Assembly: GCF_030362795.1 (NCBI RefSeq)
Contig: NZ_JAUCBM010000002.1
Span: 1-64,000 of the forward strand
Reading direction: 5' to 3'
Length of the DNA: 64,000 nt
Source: Pseudochrobactrum kiredjianiae
Lineage (GTDB): Bacteria > Pseudomonadota > Alphaproteobacteria > Rhizobiales > Rhizobiaceae
This document shows positions 8,972 to 17,988 of the stretch, piece by piece. Position 1 is the stretch's first letter; each line of letters begins with the position of its first letter. A program made the translations under genes and the position numbers. The notes under the pieces were generated by a model. That model was given only the letters and a program-made list of their open reading frames with translations, was not told where the DNA came from and made no database searches.

Positions 8972-11752
8972 TCAGCGCGCCTGTTTCTTGAGAAGAACAA
9001 TACCCAGCACCATCAGCACCGGAATGGTAATCAGCAACATCAGGAAGGGCATACTCAGATCAGAAAAACTGAGCGCCTTGGAGAAGGTGCCACGCGAGAT
9101 AGTGGTGAAGTGGGTTGTCGGATAAATCTGCCCGATCAAAGCACCTGCACCACGCAGCGATGAGACCGGATCAACAATACCGGAATATTGCACTGCAGGG
9201 ATCAGTGTCATCAATGCGGTGCCAAAAATCGCGGCGATCTGGCTGTTCATGAAAGTGGAGAGCACCAGTCCCATGCCTGTGGTGATAATCACATACAACA
9301 ATGCAGCAGTGGAATAAGTCAGGAAACTGCCGGTAAACCGCACCTGAAAGATGAACACCGCGAAGGCTGTCAGCATCAGGAAATTGAATAAGGCAAGACC
9401 GATATAGGGCAGTTGCTTGCCGATCAGAAACTCGAACTTCGTGACCGGTGTCACGTAGAAATTGATAATAGAGCCAAGTTCTTTTTCACGCACAACACTC
9501 AACACCGAGAGCATTGCCGGAATAACCAGAAGCAACAGCGGAATAACCGCCGGCACCATCGCCACCAGACTTTGTACATCCGGATTATAACGATAACGGA
9601 TTTCCATATTGAAACTGGTAAGCGCCGAGGTATTACCATAAAGCTCGCGGGCTTTTTGCGACAACCAGTTCAGATGCGTGCCCTGCACATAACCCTGAAT
9701 AGTTTCAGCGCGTGTCGGCATTGCACCGTCAATCCATGCACCGACTTCAACAGGACGGCCATGTTCAACATCACGGGCAAAATTCGGCGGTATCTCAATC
9801 GCCAGACTGATCTCGCCGTTACGCATCCGCCGGTCGAGATCGTCATAATCAAGGATCGGATCTTTTTCGATAAAATAGCGTGAACCGGAGAATTGCCGCA
9901 CATAATCACGGCTAATAGTAGTGTCATCGCGGTCAATCACCGCAAAACTCAAATTGTTCACATCCAGATTGATACCGTAACCAATCACAAACATCAGAAT
10001 AACACTGCCAAGCATTGCCAATGTGGCGCGGATAGGATCGCGTCTCAGTTCCAGTGTTTCGCGTCTGGTATAGGCCAGCATACGGCGCAGATCCGGCATC
10101 CAAGTCTTAGATGGCGCAGGCAGTTGTTTAGCCGGTTTAACGGAAGCCTCATCTTTAGTCACAAGTGCCGGCTGCGGCGCAGGAGCGGTCTCACCAATTG
10201 CCTCTTCAAGATAACCGATAAAGGCTTCTTCCAGCGTTGCGGCAGACCGGCTGGCCGTGATCGCAGCCGGAGTATCACTGATGAGCACCTTACCGGCATG
10301 CATCAGCGAGATACGGTCGCAAAGCTCTGCTTCATTCATGAAGTGGGTGGAGACGAAAATCGTCACATTATCTTTGCGCGAAAGATCAGCGAGAATTTGC
10401 CAGAACGCATCGCGTGCAACCGGATCAACACCGGATGTCGGTTCATCAAGAATAAGAATATCCGGCTGATGGATCAGAGCCACTGCGAGAGACAGACGCT
10501 GGCGAATACCGAGCGGCATATCATCGGGATAAATATCCATCATCTCGGTCAGATCAAAACGCTGCGACAGCTCTGTAATGCGCTGTTTGGTTCTGGCCTC
10601 TTCCATGCCGAATAATTTGGCGTGGAGTTCCAAATTCTGATGTACAGTCAGCTCTGAATAGAGCGAGAAAGCCTGTGACATGTAGCCGACACGGCGACGG
10701 ATATCGATATCTTTCGGGTCAACTTCACGGCCGAAAAGACGGGCAATCCCGTCACTTGCAGGCAGCAGACCGGTCAGCACTTTCATGGTGGTGGACTTGC
10801 CGCACCCATTGGAGCCGAGAAAGCCAAAAATCTCGCCGCGCGGAATACGGAAACTAACATTATCAACGGCCGTAAATTTGCCAAAGCGCACAGTGACGTG
10901 CTCGGCTTCAATAGCAATATCCGTGATGTTTTCATCGCGTGGAGGGATCACCACTTTATGATGATCTTGGCGCAGTTCTTCCGGCAGCAGGGCGATAAAG
11001 GCATCATCCACATTTGGCGTGCTGGTTTGTTGCATCAGCTCTTTTGGCGTACCGCTGGCAAGAATCTGCCCGTCATTCATGGCAACAAGCCAGTCAAAAC
11101 GCTCGGCCTCTTCCATATAGGCCGTTGCAACGACCACGCTCATACCCGGACGATCCTTGCGGATGTCGTCAATCAGCTCCCAGAACTGACGGCGCGACAG
11201 AGGATCAACACCGGTTGTCGGCTCGTCAAGGATCAGCAGATCAGGATCGTGAATGAGTGAACAGCACAGACTGGTTTTCTGTTTCATCCCGCCGGAGAGT
11301 TTACCGGCAGGACGATCCGCAAAAGGCGACATGCCCGTGCGCGCCAGCAAATCGGCAATGCGGCGCTTCCGCTCCTGTTTATTATGGCCAAATAAACGGC
11401 CAAAGAAATCAATATTCTCAAATACCGACAGGGTCGGATAAAGATTTTTACCTAGGCCTTGCGGCATATAGGCAATGCGTGGAAAAGCGGACTGGCGATG
11501 GCGCTTATCGGCAATATCCCCGCCCAGCACATCAATGCGCCCCTGCTGCATAATGCGGGCACCGGCGATCAGTGACAGTAAACTGGATTTACCGACACCA
11601 TCAGGGCCGATAAGGCCGATCATTTGCCCTGCCGGAATGTCGAGCGTCAGATCACGTAAGGCCTGCTTGGTGCCATAGGACAGGCTGACATTTTGAATGC
11701 GGACGACAGGTTCATCGTCCGCGCTGTTACCGCTCGCCAAATCCATGCTCAT
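8972..11752 (-). CDS. rbbA: RbbA-type fused ABC transporter: two ATPase domains plus ABC-2 permease
   Basis: A 926-residue fusion. Domain 1 (about 15-240) has Walker [10 protein letters not shown], signature LSGGMKQ and Walker [14 protein letters not shown]. Domain 2 (about 280-500) has Walker [10 protein letters not shown] and Walker [13 protein letters not shown], but its signature is the degenerate [10 protein letters not shown]. The rest is a permease domain with a long extracytoplasmic segment. E. coli RbbA was described as ribosome-associated, but the layout is that of an exporter. The start at 11752 overlaps the stop of the adaptor gene (ATGA). It probably exports, with the HlyD protein, an unknown compound; linkage to phosphoketolase/acetate kinase suggests a function under oxygen limitation. 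Confidence 0.88.
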   Translation of the reverse strand: MSMDLASGNSADDEPVVRIQNVSLSYGTKQALRDLTLDIPAGQMIGLIGPDGVGKSSLLSLIAGARIMQQGRIDVLGGDIADKRHRQSAFPRIAYMPQGLGKNLYPTLSVFENIDFFGRLFGHNKQERKRRIADLLARTGMSPFADRPAGKLSGGMKQKTSLCCSLIHDPDLLILDEPTTGVDPLSRRQFWELIDDIRKDRPGMSVVVATAYMEEAERFDWLVAMNDGQILASGTPKELMQQTSTPNVDDAFIALLPEELRQDHHKVVIPPRDENITDIAIEAEHVTVRFGKFTAVDNVSFRIPRGEIFGFLGSNGCGKSTTMKVLTGLLPASDGIARLFGREVDPKDIDIRRRVGYMSQAFSLYSELTVHQNLELHAKLFGMEEARTKQRITELSQRFDLTEMMDIYPDDMPLGIRQRLSLAVALIHQPDILILDEPTSGVDPVARDAFWQILADLSRKDNVTIFVSTHFMNEAELCDRISLMHAGKVLISDTPAAITASRSAATLEEAFIGYLEEAIGETAPAPQPALVTKDEASVKPAKQLPAPSKTWMPDLRRMLAYTRRETLELRRDPIRATLAMLGSVILMFVIGYGINLDVNNLSFAVIDRDDTTISRDYVRQFSGSRYFIEKDPILDYDDLDRRMRNGEISLAIEIPPNFARDVEHGRPVEVGAWIDGAMPTRAETIQGYVQGTHLNWLSQKARELYGNTSALTSFNMEIRYRYNPDVQSLVAMVPAVIPLLLLVIPAMLSVLSVVREKELGSIINFYVTPVTKFEFLIGKQLPYIGLALFNFLMLTAFAVFIFQVRFTGSFLTYSTAALLYVIITTGMGLVLSTFMNSQIAAIFGTALMTLIPAVQYSGIVDPVSSLRGAGALIGQIYPTTHFTTISRGTFSKALSFSDLSMPFLMLLITIPVLMVLGIVLLKKQAR

Positions 11753-12828
11753 TGTACAGGTTCCGCAAGGTTCTGTGGCCAAGTCGCTTCAGAGTTCAGC
11801 TTGACATAGACGATCCCCGGCAGACCGGTTTTTACCTGCTGAATATGTTTTTGCAGCAATTCCTGCGGAATTTTTGCCTTAACGCGGAACACCAGTTTCT
11901 GACGCTCTTCTTCTGTTTCAACGGATTTCGGCGTGAACTGGGCAACGTCGGCAACAAAGCTGATCTTGGCCGGAATAACAAATTGCGGTGCAGCATCGAG
12001 AACAATACGAGCCTCAGCACCGATTGCGACCTGACCGGCCTGCGCAGTCGGCAGGAAGAAGGTCATGTAAACATCGCTCAGATCAACCAGATTAAGCACA
12101 CGGCCACCGGCAGAAATCACTTCACCCGGCTGGGCAACACGATATTGTACACGGCCGGGTTTCGGGGCTTTTAATGTGGCGTCATTGATCTCAACGGCAA
12201 TTGTTGCAATCGCAGCCTTAGCAGCGTCAACAGCAGCCTCCGCATCAACGACCTGTGCTTTGGCGGCGCTGATACCGGCATCAGTCGCAGCCAGCTGTGC
12301 CTTGGCGGCGCTTACGGCAGCTTCAACGCCACGCGCATTGGCACGGTCATCATCGAGAATTTGCTGGGAGACAGTGCGGGATTCACTCAGCTGCTGCGAA
12401 CGTGCCAACCGGCGTTGTGCGGCATCCAGTTGTGCTTCGCGCTGCGCGATGATGGCTGCGGCCGCTTTTTGCTCCGCTTCGCGTTGCGCAACTAGACTAC
12501 GAGCTGTTTCAATGCTGATTTCTGCACGGCGCAACTGAGCTTCAGCCTGACGGCGCTGGCTTTCGGCCTGATCCGTATCCATTTGCGCCAGAATATCACC
12601 GGCATTCACAAAGTCACCTTCATCAGCCAGAATTTGACGGATGCGACCAGGGCTTTTGGTCGAAATGTCGATCTCAACGGCTTCAATCCGGCCATTACCG
12701 GAAGCAATACCATCGGGCAAACTGTCATTATTCAGCTTTTGCCACGCATAGTAACCACCGGCTGCAATTAATGCCGCAACCACAACAAAAGTGTATTTTT
12801 TATAGGGATTGGTTTCAGTGTTTGCCAT
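11749..12828 (-). CDS. HlyD family periplasmic adaptor (YhiI-like)
   Basis: A 359-residue membrane-fusion protein. There is one N-terminal membrane anchor (about 11-27), a biotinyl-lipoyl-like half (about 45-75), a long alpha-helical coiled-coil region very rich in Ala, Gln and Arg (about 80-215), then the second lipoyl half and a beta-barrel. It would couple the RbbA/YhhJ-like inner-membrane exporter to an outer-membrane channel not seen here. It is the first gene of the minus-strand run and has an FNR/FixK-type box 63-76 bases upstream of its ATG. Confidence 0.87.
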   Translation of the reverse strand: MANTETNPYKKYTFVVVAALIAAGGYYAWQKLNNDSLPDGIASGNGRIEAVEIDISTKSPGRIRQILADEGDFVNAGDILAQMDTDQAESQRRQAEAQLRRAEISIETARSLVAQREAEQKAAAAIIAQREAQLDAAQRRLARSQQLSESRTVSQQILDDDRANARGVEAAVSAAKAQLAATDAGISAAKAQVVDAEAAVDAAKAAIATIAVEINDATLKAPKPGRVQYRVAQPGEVISAGGRVLNLVDLSDVYMTFFLPTAQAGQVAIGAEARIVLDAAPQFVIPAKISFVADVAQFTPKSVETEEERQKLVFRVKAKIPQELLQKHIQQVKTGLPGIVYVKLNSEATWPQNLAEPVQ

Positions 12829-12890
12829 TGACTACGCCTGACTATTCATAAAATTTCTTCACGGAATGCTGTAATAATGAACAAGAGTCA

Positions 12891-12904
12891 TTGATTTTAG
12901 TCAA
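12891..12904 (-). promoter_or_regulatory. FNR/FixK-type anaerobox
   Basis: The sequence TTGATTTTAGTCAA matches the FNR/FixK consensus of inverted TTGA(T/C) and (A/G)TCAA halves with a 4-base centre. Its centre is 69 bases upstream of the adaptor ATG. If it acts as a class II site at about -41.5, transcription would start near 12856, leaving a 27-base leader, which is sensible. It is the only such match that I found in the window and stands before the operon carrying acetate kinase and phosphoketolase. Confidence 0.65.
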
Positions 12905-13252
12905 TGTTAATTATTTATTGTGCTAAAGAAATCATTCAATCGGCATAGTAAAAATTACTATTTTGTACGAAATATTCAATTTCGTAGCGCTTTCTGTAAA
13001 GTTCATTCAAAATTACGAACAATAATAGCAGATTCAGTATCATTTAGCCGAGAGACAGACCTCACGACTTTGTGTTTTTAGAAAGTCTGCAAATATAAAA
13101 CATTGTTTGAAAATAAACATTTTTGCGCCGAACAGCGCATTTGTAAATTTCGAAATATATGAGAGTCGGTGCTTCACTCTTTGAAAAGCATCATTGCTCC
13201 AGCGAGTTCATAATGCCGTAGCGTACTCATACGCCATTTAATACAGAGATTG

Positions 13253-13282
13253 AAAAGGCACGGGTTCGATACCGTGCCTTTT
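13253..13282 (-). terminator. Rho-independent-like terminator after the NMT1-type binding protein
   Basis: An 11-bp perfect stem, AAAAGGCACGG (13253-13263) with CCGTGCCTTTT (13272-13282), has an 8-base loop and lies 15 bases beyond the stop at 13297. The A/T ends of the stem give a T-run in either direction. Confidence 0.8.
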
Positions 13283-13296
13283 AAAACTCGAAATTT

Positions 13297-14289
13297 TTAC
13301 TTTGGCATTTTTATCGACAAATCCAGATAATCATTGCTGTAAGCCGTTTTGAAATCAAACGGCTTTTCCAGATCAAAATATTTCTCAACCATATCGTAGT
13401 CTCTTTTCATCCGCGCATCATCAAAAGCACCAAGACCAACTTCAGTGGTGGTTTTATCACGCATCAGCTCCTGAATACGGTTCCACTGATTCTCCTGATT
13501 GCTTCTGTCCAGCCCTGAGACTTGACTGAGCAATGCGTCGAGGCACGGATTTTTATCCTTCACACAGGCTTCGAATGCTTTTTGTGTTACCTGTGTAAAT
13601 TTTCGCACCAATTCAGGATTTTTCTTCAGATAATCCGCATTGACAATCACAGAGTTCCCATAAGGATTAATGCCTAAATCACGCCATGCAACAAAACCAA
13701 GATCCTCACCAAACTCACGCAATTTCATATCATGTTCGTTATAAAAATCGCTGGTGATATCAATGGCACCGCTCTTAAGAGACGCGACTTTGGCCTGTGG
13801 CGAAATATTGACGAATTTAACAGAAGCCGGATCAATCTTAACCGCTTCCGCAAACATCGGCCACATCACGCGCGAAGCATCTGCCGGAGGATTGCCGATC
13901 GAATGTTTGGGGAAATCTTCCGGCCCTTTAATGCCTTTGCTCTTCAACCAGTAAAAGCCTTGCGGAGAGTTTGTATAAACCGTCATCAGGGCAACACTGT
14001 CTGCCCCCTGCCCTTTGGCCAGCAACACAGTTGCCATATCCGCAATGCCGAATTCAGAAAACCCCGCGCCGACTTTTTGTGCAACAGCGCCCGAACCACG
14101 ACCGCTTTCAATATTGACTGTCAGCCCCTCTTTTTCATACCAACCTGCCTGTTTGGCATAGAAATATGGCATGTGATCCGCTGTCGGCACCCAGTTCAAG
14201 ACAATATTGACATTCTCAGCGGAGGCTGAGGCAGGCGCAATTACACATGCGGTCAACAGCCCCGCAACAAGCTTACCGAACGACTTCAT
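13297..14289 (-). CDS. ABC transporter solute-binding protein, NMT1/SsuA type
   Basis: A 330-residue periplasmic protein with a signal peptide (KSFGKLVAGLL to ASA-E near residue 24) and an NMT1/THI5-like fold: VLNWVPTADHMPYFYAKQ near the mature N-terminus is the usual ligand-site region. Members bind thiamine precursors, sulfonates, pyrimidines and similar small organic molecules; the ligand here is unknown. The start at 14289 has a strong GGGAGG site. It is divergent from the TetR gene, and its transporter partners (permease at 15210, ATPase at 19050) lie on the other strand. The TetR operator at 14443-14462 stands between them, so it is probably co-regulated. Confidence 0.85.
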   Translation of the reverse strand: MKSFGKLVAGLLTACVIAPASASAENVNIVLNWVPTADHMPYFYAKQAGWYEKEGLTVNIESGRGSGAVAQKVGAGFSEFGIADMATVLLAKGQGADSVALMTVYTNSPQGFYWLKSKGIKGPEDFPKHSIGNPPADASRVMWPMFAEAVKIDPASVKFVNISPQAKVASLKSGAIDITSDFYNEHDMKLREFGEDLGFVAWRDLGINPYGNSVIVNADYLKKNPELVRKFTQVTQKAFEACVKDKNPCLDALLSQVSGLDRSNQENQWNRIQELMRDKTTTEVGLGAFDDARMKRDYDMVEKYFDLEKPFDFKTAYSNDYLDLSIKMPK

Positions 14290-14442
14290 AGATAATGCCT
14301 CCCAACATGTTCCTATAGATTTCTTCAAGTCATCGCTAAAATTCAAATACTTAACAGCAATGAAGAGCCCTTATTCATTATGATGACGCGCTGCGTTCAT
14401 ATCTGGTAAAATATTTACATAGATGTTAGCGTAACGCAATAA

Positions 14443-14462
14443 TCAAACAACTGGTTGGTTGA
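14443..14462. promoter_or_regulatory. TetR operator copy 1
   Basis: A 20-bp imperfect palindrome, TCAAACAACTGGTTGGTTGA, differs at two positions from the perfect palindrome at 15139-15158. It lies just before the tetR start in the divergent region, where it can repress tetR itself and possibly the binding-protein gene on the other strand. Confidence 0.75.
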
Positions 14463-14476
14463 TAAAAGGATATGCT

Positions 14477-15121
14477 TTGACTAAACCCCAAAAACAAGAA
14501 GCCGTACAAAAACGTGACCCCGTCGCCACCTCAAAGGCTCTGTTGCAGGCGGCCATGACAGAATTTACCCAATATGGTTTTGAAGGCGGGCGCGTTGACC
14601 GTATTGCTCAGCTGGCTGGCTGCAATAAACAGCTTGTTTATCATTATTTCGGCAGCAAAGCCGAGTTGTATAAACTCACGCTCGAGGAAGTGTATCGTGA
14701 GATCCGCGAAAGTGAGATGCAACTCCATCTGGAAGATTTGCCACCTATCGAGGCGATGAGCAAACTGGTTGCTTTCTCATTTGATTATCTTGCAGATCAT
14801 CCTGAATTCATAGCTTTACTCAATGATGAGAACCGCATGGATGCATGTCACATCAAGGCTTCTGATAATATTGCCGAGATGCATTCCCCTCTGGTGAAAA
14901 TGATCGATGAAACTCTGGCGAGAGGCATTAAAGCCGGACTGTTCAATGAAAGATTTGAACCCATCAATCTTTATCTCTCAATCGCCGGACTTTCTTTCTT
15001 CTATTTTTCCAATCACAAAACACTGTCTGTCATTTTCAAGCGCGACATGACCGCCAAAGAAAGTATCGACGCCAGACGACAGCATGTAATCGACCTTATA
15101 TTGAGTGCTTTAAAGCCGTAA
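14477..15121 (+). CDS. TetR family transcriptional regulator
   Basis: A 214-residue one-domain-plus-HTH repressor. The N-terminal helix-turn-helix spans about 18-63 (RIAQLAGCNKQLVYHYFGSK), and the C-terminal half is the ligand and dimer domain, somewhat RutR-like. The start is a TTG at 14477, placed 6 bases after AAAGGA; another TTG at 14459 lies inside operator copy 1 and has no ribosome site. No ATG is available near. It should repress the flanking ABC/catabolic cluster through the paired 20-bp operators and release it on binding the substrate or an intermediate. Confidence 0.85.
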   Translation: MTKPQKQEAVQKRDPVATSKALLQAAMTEFTQYGFEGGRVDRIAQLAGCNKQLVYHYFGSKAELYKLTLEEVYREIRESEMQLHLEDLPPIEAMSKLVAFSFDYLADHPEFIALLNDENRMDACHIKASDNIAEMHSPLVKMIDETLARGIKAGLFNERFEPINLYLSIAGLSFFYFSNHKTLSVIFKRDMTAKESIDARRQHVIDLILSALKP

Positions 15122-15138
15122 TTACTCAAAATTATTAA

Positions 15139-15158
15139 TCAACCAACTAGTTGGTTGA
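15139..15158. promoter_or_regulatory. TetR operator copy 2
   Basis: A perfect 20-bp palindrome, TCAACCAACTAGTTGGTTGA, lies between tetR and the permease gene, 52 bases before the permease ATG. It shares 18 of 20 positions with copy 1 at 14443. The pair defines a local regulon. Confidence 0.8.
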
Positions 15159-15209
15159 CATTCCTCTGATTGCGCGTTTTACTGATCGCAATAATAAGGG
15201 GAATATCGA

Positions 15210-16022
15210 ATGGCCGAAGCAATTGATTCCGGCAGTGAGCAAAAGGAACTGATCCGGCTGCAACGCCGGCAGGCGAATAAAAATCGCACAATAGCGGTTG
15301 CCGTCCATATCGCGGCATTGCTGATATGGGAGTTTGGCGTTCGTTGGTTTGAAGTGCCAAAATTTATCCTGCCATCTCCCAGCGAAGTTATTCAGACCAT
15401 CACTGCTGCTAAATATGACTGGTTTAACAATAGTCTGGTCACCGCCAGTGAAATATTAGGCGGCTATCTTCTCGCCATTATCTTAGGCATTGTAACAGCT
15501 CTATTGTTCTCATGGTCCAAGATGTTCAGCACTCTGGCCTTTCCCTTACTGATTACCCTCAACATGATCCCGAAAGTTGCCCTCGGCCCTTTGGTGATCG
15601 TCTGGTTTAGCTACGGTATCAGCACCAATATTCTGATCACCTTTTCGCTCTGTTATTTCCCTATTTTGCTGACCACAATACGGGGGTTGCGGGAAATTGA
15701 GCCTGATCTGCTGGATCTGGTGAACTCGCTTCGCGGCACCAAGTGGCAGCAATTTATCTATATTCAGTTGCCGGGTGCGATGCCGTTCATTTTCTCCGGT
15801 ATGAAGGTCGCAACCATCCTTGCAGTCGCAGGTGCTGTGGTCGGTGAGTTTATCGCCTCAGACCGTGGCCTCGCTTATCTGATGATACAGGTACAGGCCT
15901 CACTGGATACACCGGCAATGTTTATGGCCGTCACACTGATCACGCTTATTGGCATGCTGCTTTATCTCGCAGTGCTGTTCCTTGAGCATATGGTTGTACC
16001 CCAAGATGCGAGAAAATCATGA
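15210..16022 (+). CDS. ABC transporter permease, SsuC/TauC type
   Basis: A 270-residue inner-membrane protein with about six hydrophobic segments and the BPD permease coupling loop (EIEPDLLDLVNSLRGTKWQQ, about 152-171, with the EAA-like motif). The N-terminal 35 residues are charged and cytoplasmic. It pairs with the ATPase at 19050 and the binding protein at 13297 in one uptake system. A ribosome site (AAGGGG) precedes the ATG. Its stop overlaps the start of the following SDR gene. Confidence 0.9.
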   Translation: MAEAIDSGSEQKELIRLQRRQANKNRTIAVAVHIAALLIWEFGVRWFEVPKFILPSPSEVIQTITAAKYDWFNNSLVTASEILGGYLLAIILGIVTALLFSWSKMFSTLAFPLLITLNMIPKVALGPLVIVWFSYGISTNILITFSLCYFPILLTTIRGLREIEPDLLDLVNSLRGTKWQQFIYIQLPGAMPFIFSGMKVATILAVAGAVVGEFIASDRGLAYLMIQVQASLDTPAMFMAVTLITLIGMLLYLAVLFLEHMVVPQDARKS

Positions 16023-17086
16023 CACAGACTACAATACATACAGATACACAAATTCTGAAACACGGCTCGCATCCTGCGCGGTTTTCTACCACTGAAGAAC
16101 TCGAAACATTCCTGTCTTTGCCGACAGAGGTTTTGATTGATGATATGCGCAAACTTGAAGGCGATATCATGATCCTTGGTGCCTCTGGTAAAATGGGGCC
16201 TTCCCTGGCACGTCTTGCCAAAAATGCGGCACCTGATAAACGCATTATTGCCGTTGCGCGCTATAATGATCCCGCAGCACGGGTACTGTTAGAAGCGCAT
16301 GGCATTGAGACCATCGCCTGCGATATGCTGGATCGCAACGCTTTGGCACAATTGCCTAAAATCAAAAACATTATCTTCATGGCCGGTCGTAAATTCGGCT
16401 CCAGCGGTGATCAGGCCGCCACATGGGCAACTAATACCCTTATGCCTGCTCTCATTGCGGAGGTTTTCCACCAGTCCCGCATCGTGGCCTTCTCAACGGG
16501 CTGCGTCTATGAATTTGTGGCCACTGACAGCATGGGCAGTGATGAATCCTCTCCCTTAAACCCTCCGGGAGAATATGCGCAGTCCTGCATCGGGCGTGAG
16601 CGCTTGCTGGAATATTTCTCGCAGACCCATCAGACACCGGGCATGATCTATCGTCTGAATTATGCAATTGATCTGCGCTATGGCGTTTTGCATGATGTGG
16701 CTGTCAAAGTTCGCGATGGTGTGCCGATTGATGTCACTATGGGACATGCAAATGTGATCTGGCAGGGTGACGCCAATGCCATTGCTTTGCGTTGTTTGCT
16801 TCAGGCAACCGTTCCGACATCACCGATCAATGTCACAGGACCTGAGACGATTTCCATCCGCTGGCTGGCCAAGCAATTTGCAGTCATGATGGACAAAGAA
16901 GCGATCATCACAGGCGAAGAAGCCGATAAAGCATGGCTGTCCAATGCCGCACTTTCCAACCATCTCTTCGGTTATCCGGTGATTTCTCTTAAGCAAATGA
17001 TGCAATGGACATCAGATTGGGTCATGGCTCAAATGCCGTCGCATAATAAGCCGACGCATTTCGAGGCGCGCGATGGCACCTATTGA
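16019..17086 (+). CDS. NAD-dependent epimerase/dehydratase family protein with altered active site
   Basis: A 355-residue extended SDR. After about 40 residues of N-terminal extension comes the Rossmann motif ILGASGKMGPSLA (about 52-64). The expected catalytic Tyr-x-x-x-Lys appears as YAQSC in GEYAQSCIGRERL (about 187-199): the Tyr is present but the Lys position is Cys. The reaction is therefore uncertain; it may be a reductase or epimerase that uses another base, or a binding protein. It is coupled (ATGA) to the permease gene and overlaps the GNAT gene by 14 bases, so it belongs to the operon. Confidence 0.82.
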   Translation: MTQTTIHTDTQILKHGSHPARFSTTEELETFLSLPTEVLIDDMRKLEGDIMILGASGKMGPSLARLAKNAAPDKRIIAVARYNDPAARVLLEAHGIETIACDMLDRNALAQLPKIKNIIFMAGRKFGSSGDQAATWATNTLMPALIAEVFHQSRIVAFSTGCVYEFVATDSMGSDESSPLNPPGEYAQSCIGRERLLEYFSQTHQTPGMIYRLNYAIDLRYGVLHDVAVKVRDGVPIDVTMGHANVIWQGDANAIALRCLLQATVPTSPINVTGPETISIRWLAKQFAVMMDKEAIITGEEADKAWLSNAALSNHLFGYPVISLKQMMQWTSDWVMAQMPSHNKPTHFEARDGTY

Positions 17087-17900
17087 CGCTTGTCATATCG
17101 TTCAGCTGTCTCACAATGACATGGAACAAGCCTGCTTCCTTTCCATGGAAGCAGGCTGGAACCAGACTGAACGGGATTGGGATTTGTTTTTCAGCCACGG
17201 GGTTGTTTTTGGTACTTTTGCTATGCCCGAACAACTGGCCGCCAGTGCAGCAATCATGCCTTATGGCGATGATATTGCATGGATCAGCATGGTTCTTACG
17301 AAAACAGAATGGCGCGGGCAGGGCTTTGGCACGGCACTGCTGAAACATTGCCTGCAATGGTCAGAGCAGCAGAAACGCGTGGCTTATCTTGATGCAACAC
17401 CGGCTGGTGAACCGATTTATCGTAGTCTGGGCTTTCAGCCATCACTGCGCATCACCAGATGGCAGGGGACAGGATCAGGTAAAAAAGCTAAGGCCTCTTC
17501 AAACCTCCATACTGCTAATGCGATTAAAATGGCGAATATGGCCTTCGGCGCAGACAGAAGTTTCCTGCTAGAGAGCTTTCTTGAACGCGCTCCGGCAACA
17601 CTGACACACACTTGTGCATCCGTTGCGTGCTTTGCCCGTGATGGCCGTATAGCCTGGCAGATCGGTCCGGTTGTCAGCATGAGTGAGCGTGAAGGAACTG
17701 ATTGTATTGAAGCCATGACCGGACAATTGTCCGGTTCCGTTTTCATTGATGTACCCGACGATTGCATACACGCAGCACAGCGCCTGACTGAACTCGGGTT
17801 TACCAGACAGCGGTCTTTTCTGCGCATGTATAAAGGCAAAGATCACGTTCAAAGACCGCCATACAGAACAATCGCGATTGCAGGGCCGGAATTTGGATAA
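17073..17900 (+). CDS. GNAT family acetyltransferase with C-terminal extension
   Basis: A 275-residue protein with two parts. Residues about 1-135 form a GNAT fold with the acetyl-CoA motif WRGQGFGTALL (about 79-89). The remaining part resembles the second domain found in YitH-like acetyltransferases. It should acetylate an amine of a small molecule; the substrate is unknown. The start lies inside the end of the SDR gene, in keeping with coupling. A 79-base gap before the next gene holds nothing that I recognise. Confidence 0.8.
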   Translation: MAPIDACHIVQLSHNDMEQACFLSMEAGWNQTERDWDLFFSHGVVFGTFAMPEQLAASAAIMPYGDDIAWISMVLTKTEWRGQGFGTALLKHCLQWSEQQKRVAYLDATPAGEPIYRSLGFQPSLRITRWQGTGSGKKAKASSNLHTANAIKMANMAFGADRSFLLESFLERAPATLTHTCASVACFARDGRIAWQIGPVVSMSEREGTDCIEAMTGQLSGSVFIDVPDDCIHAAQRLTELGFTRQRSFLRMYKGKDHVQRPPYRTIAIAGPEFG

Positions 17901-17988
17901 GACCAGCACCTCATCGAACAGACGCATGATGACACAAGAATAAGCGCTAAGCCGTAAGGCCATCAGAGGGGCGCAAGGAGTGCAGAAA

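Larger units (their letters stand above)
12829..13296. other. Gene-free intergenic stretch
   Basis: This A/T-rich 468-base region separates the adaptor gene and the solute-binding protein gene, both on the minus strand. I can support two elements only: the FNR/FixK box at 12891-12904 and the terminator at 13253-13282. I see no small gene. Confidence 0.6.

Noticed and set aside
17901-17988. Possible separate promoter or small gene between the GNAT and DapA-like genes
   Set aside because: No promoter boxes, hairpin or coding frame with a start signal; probably an ordinary intra-operon gap.
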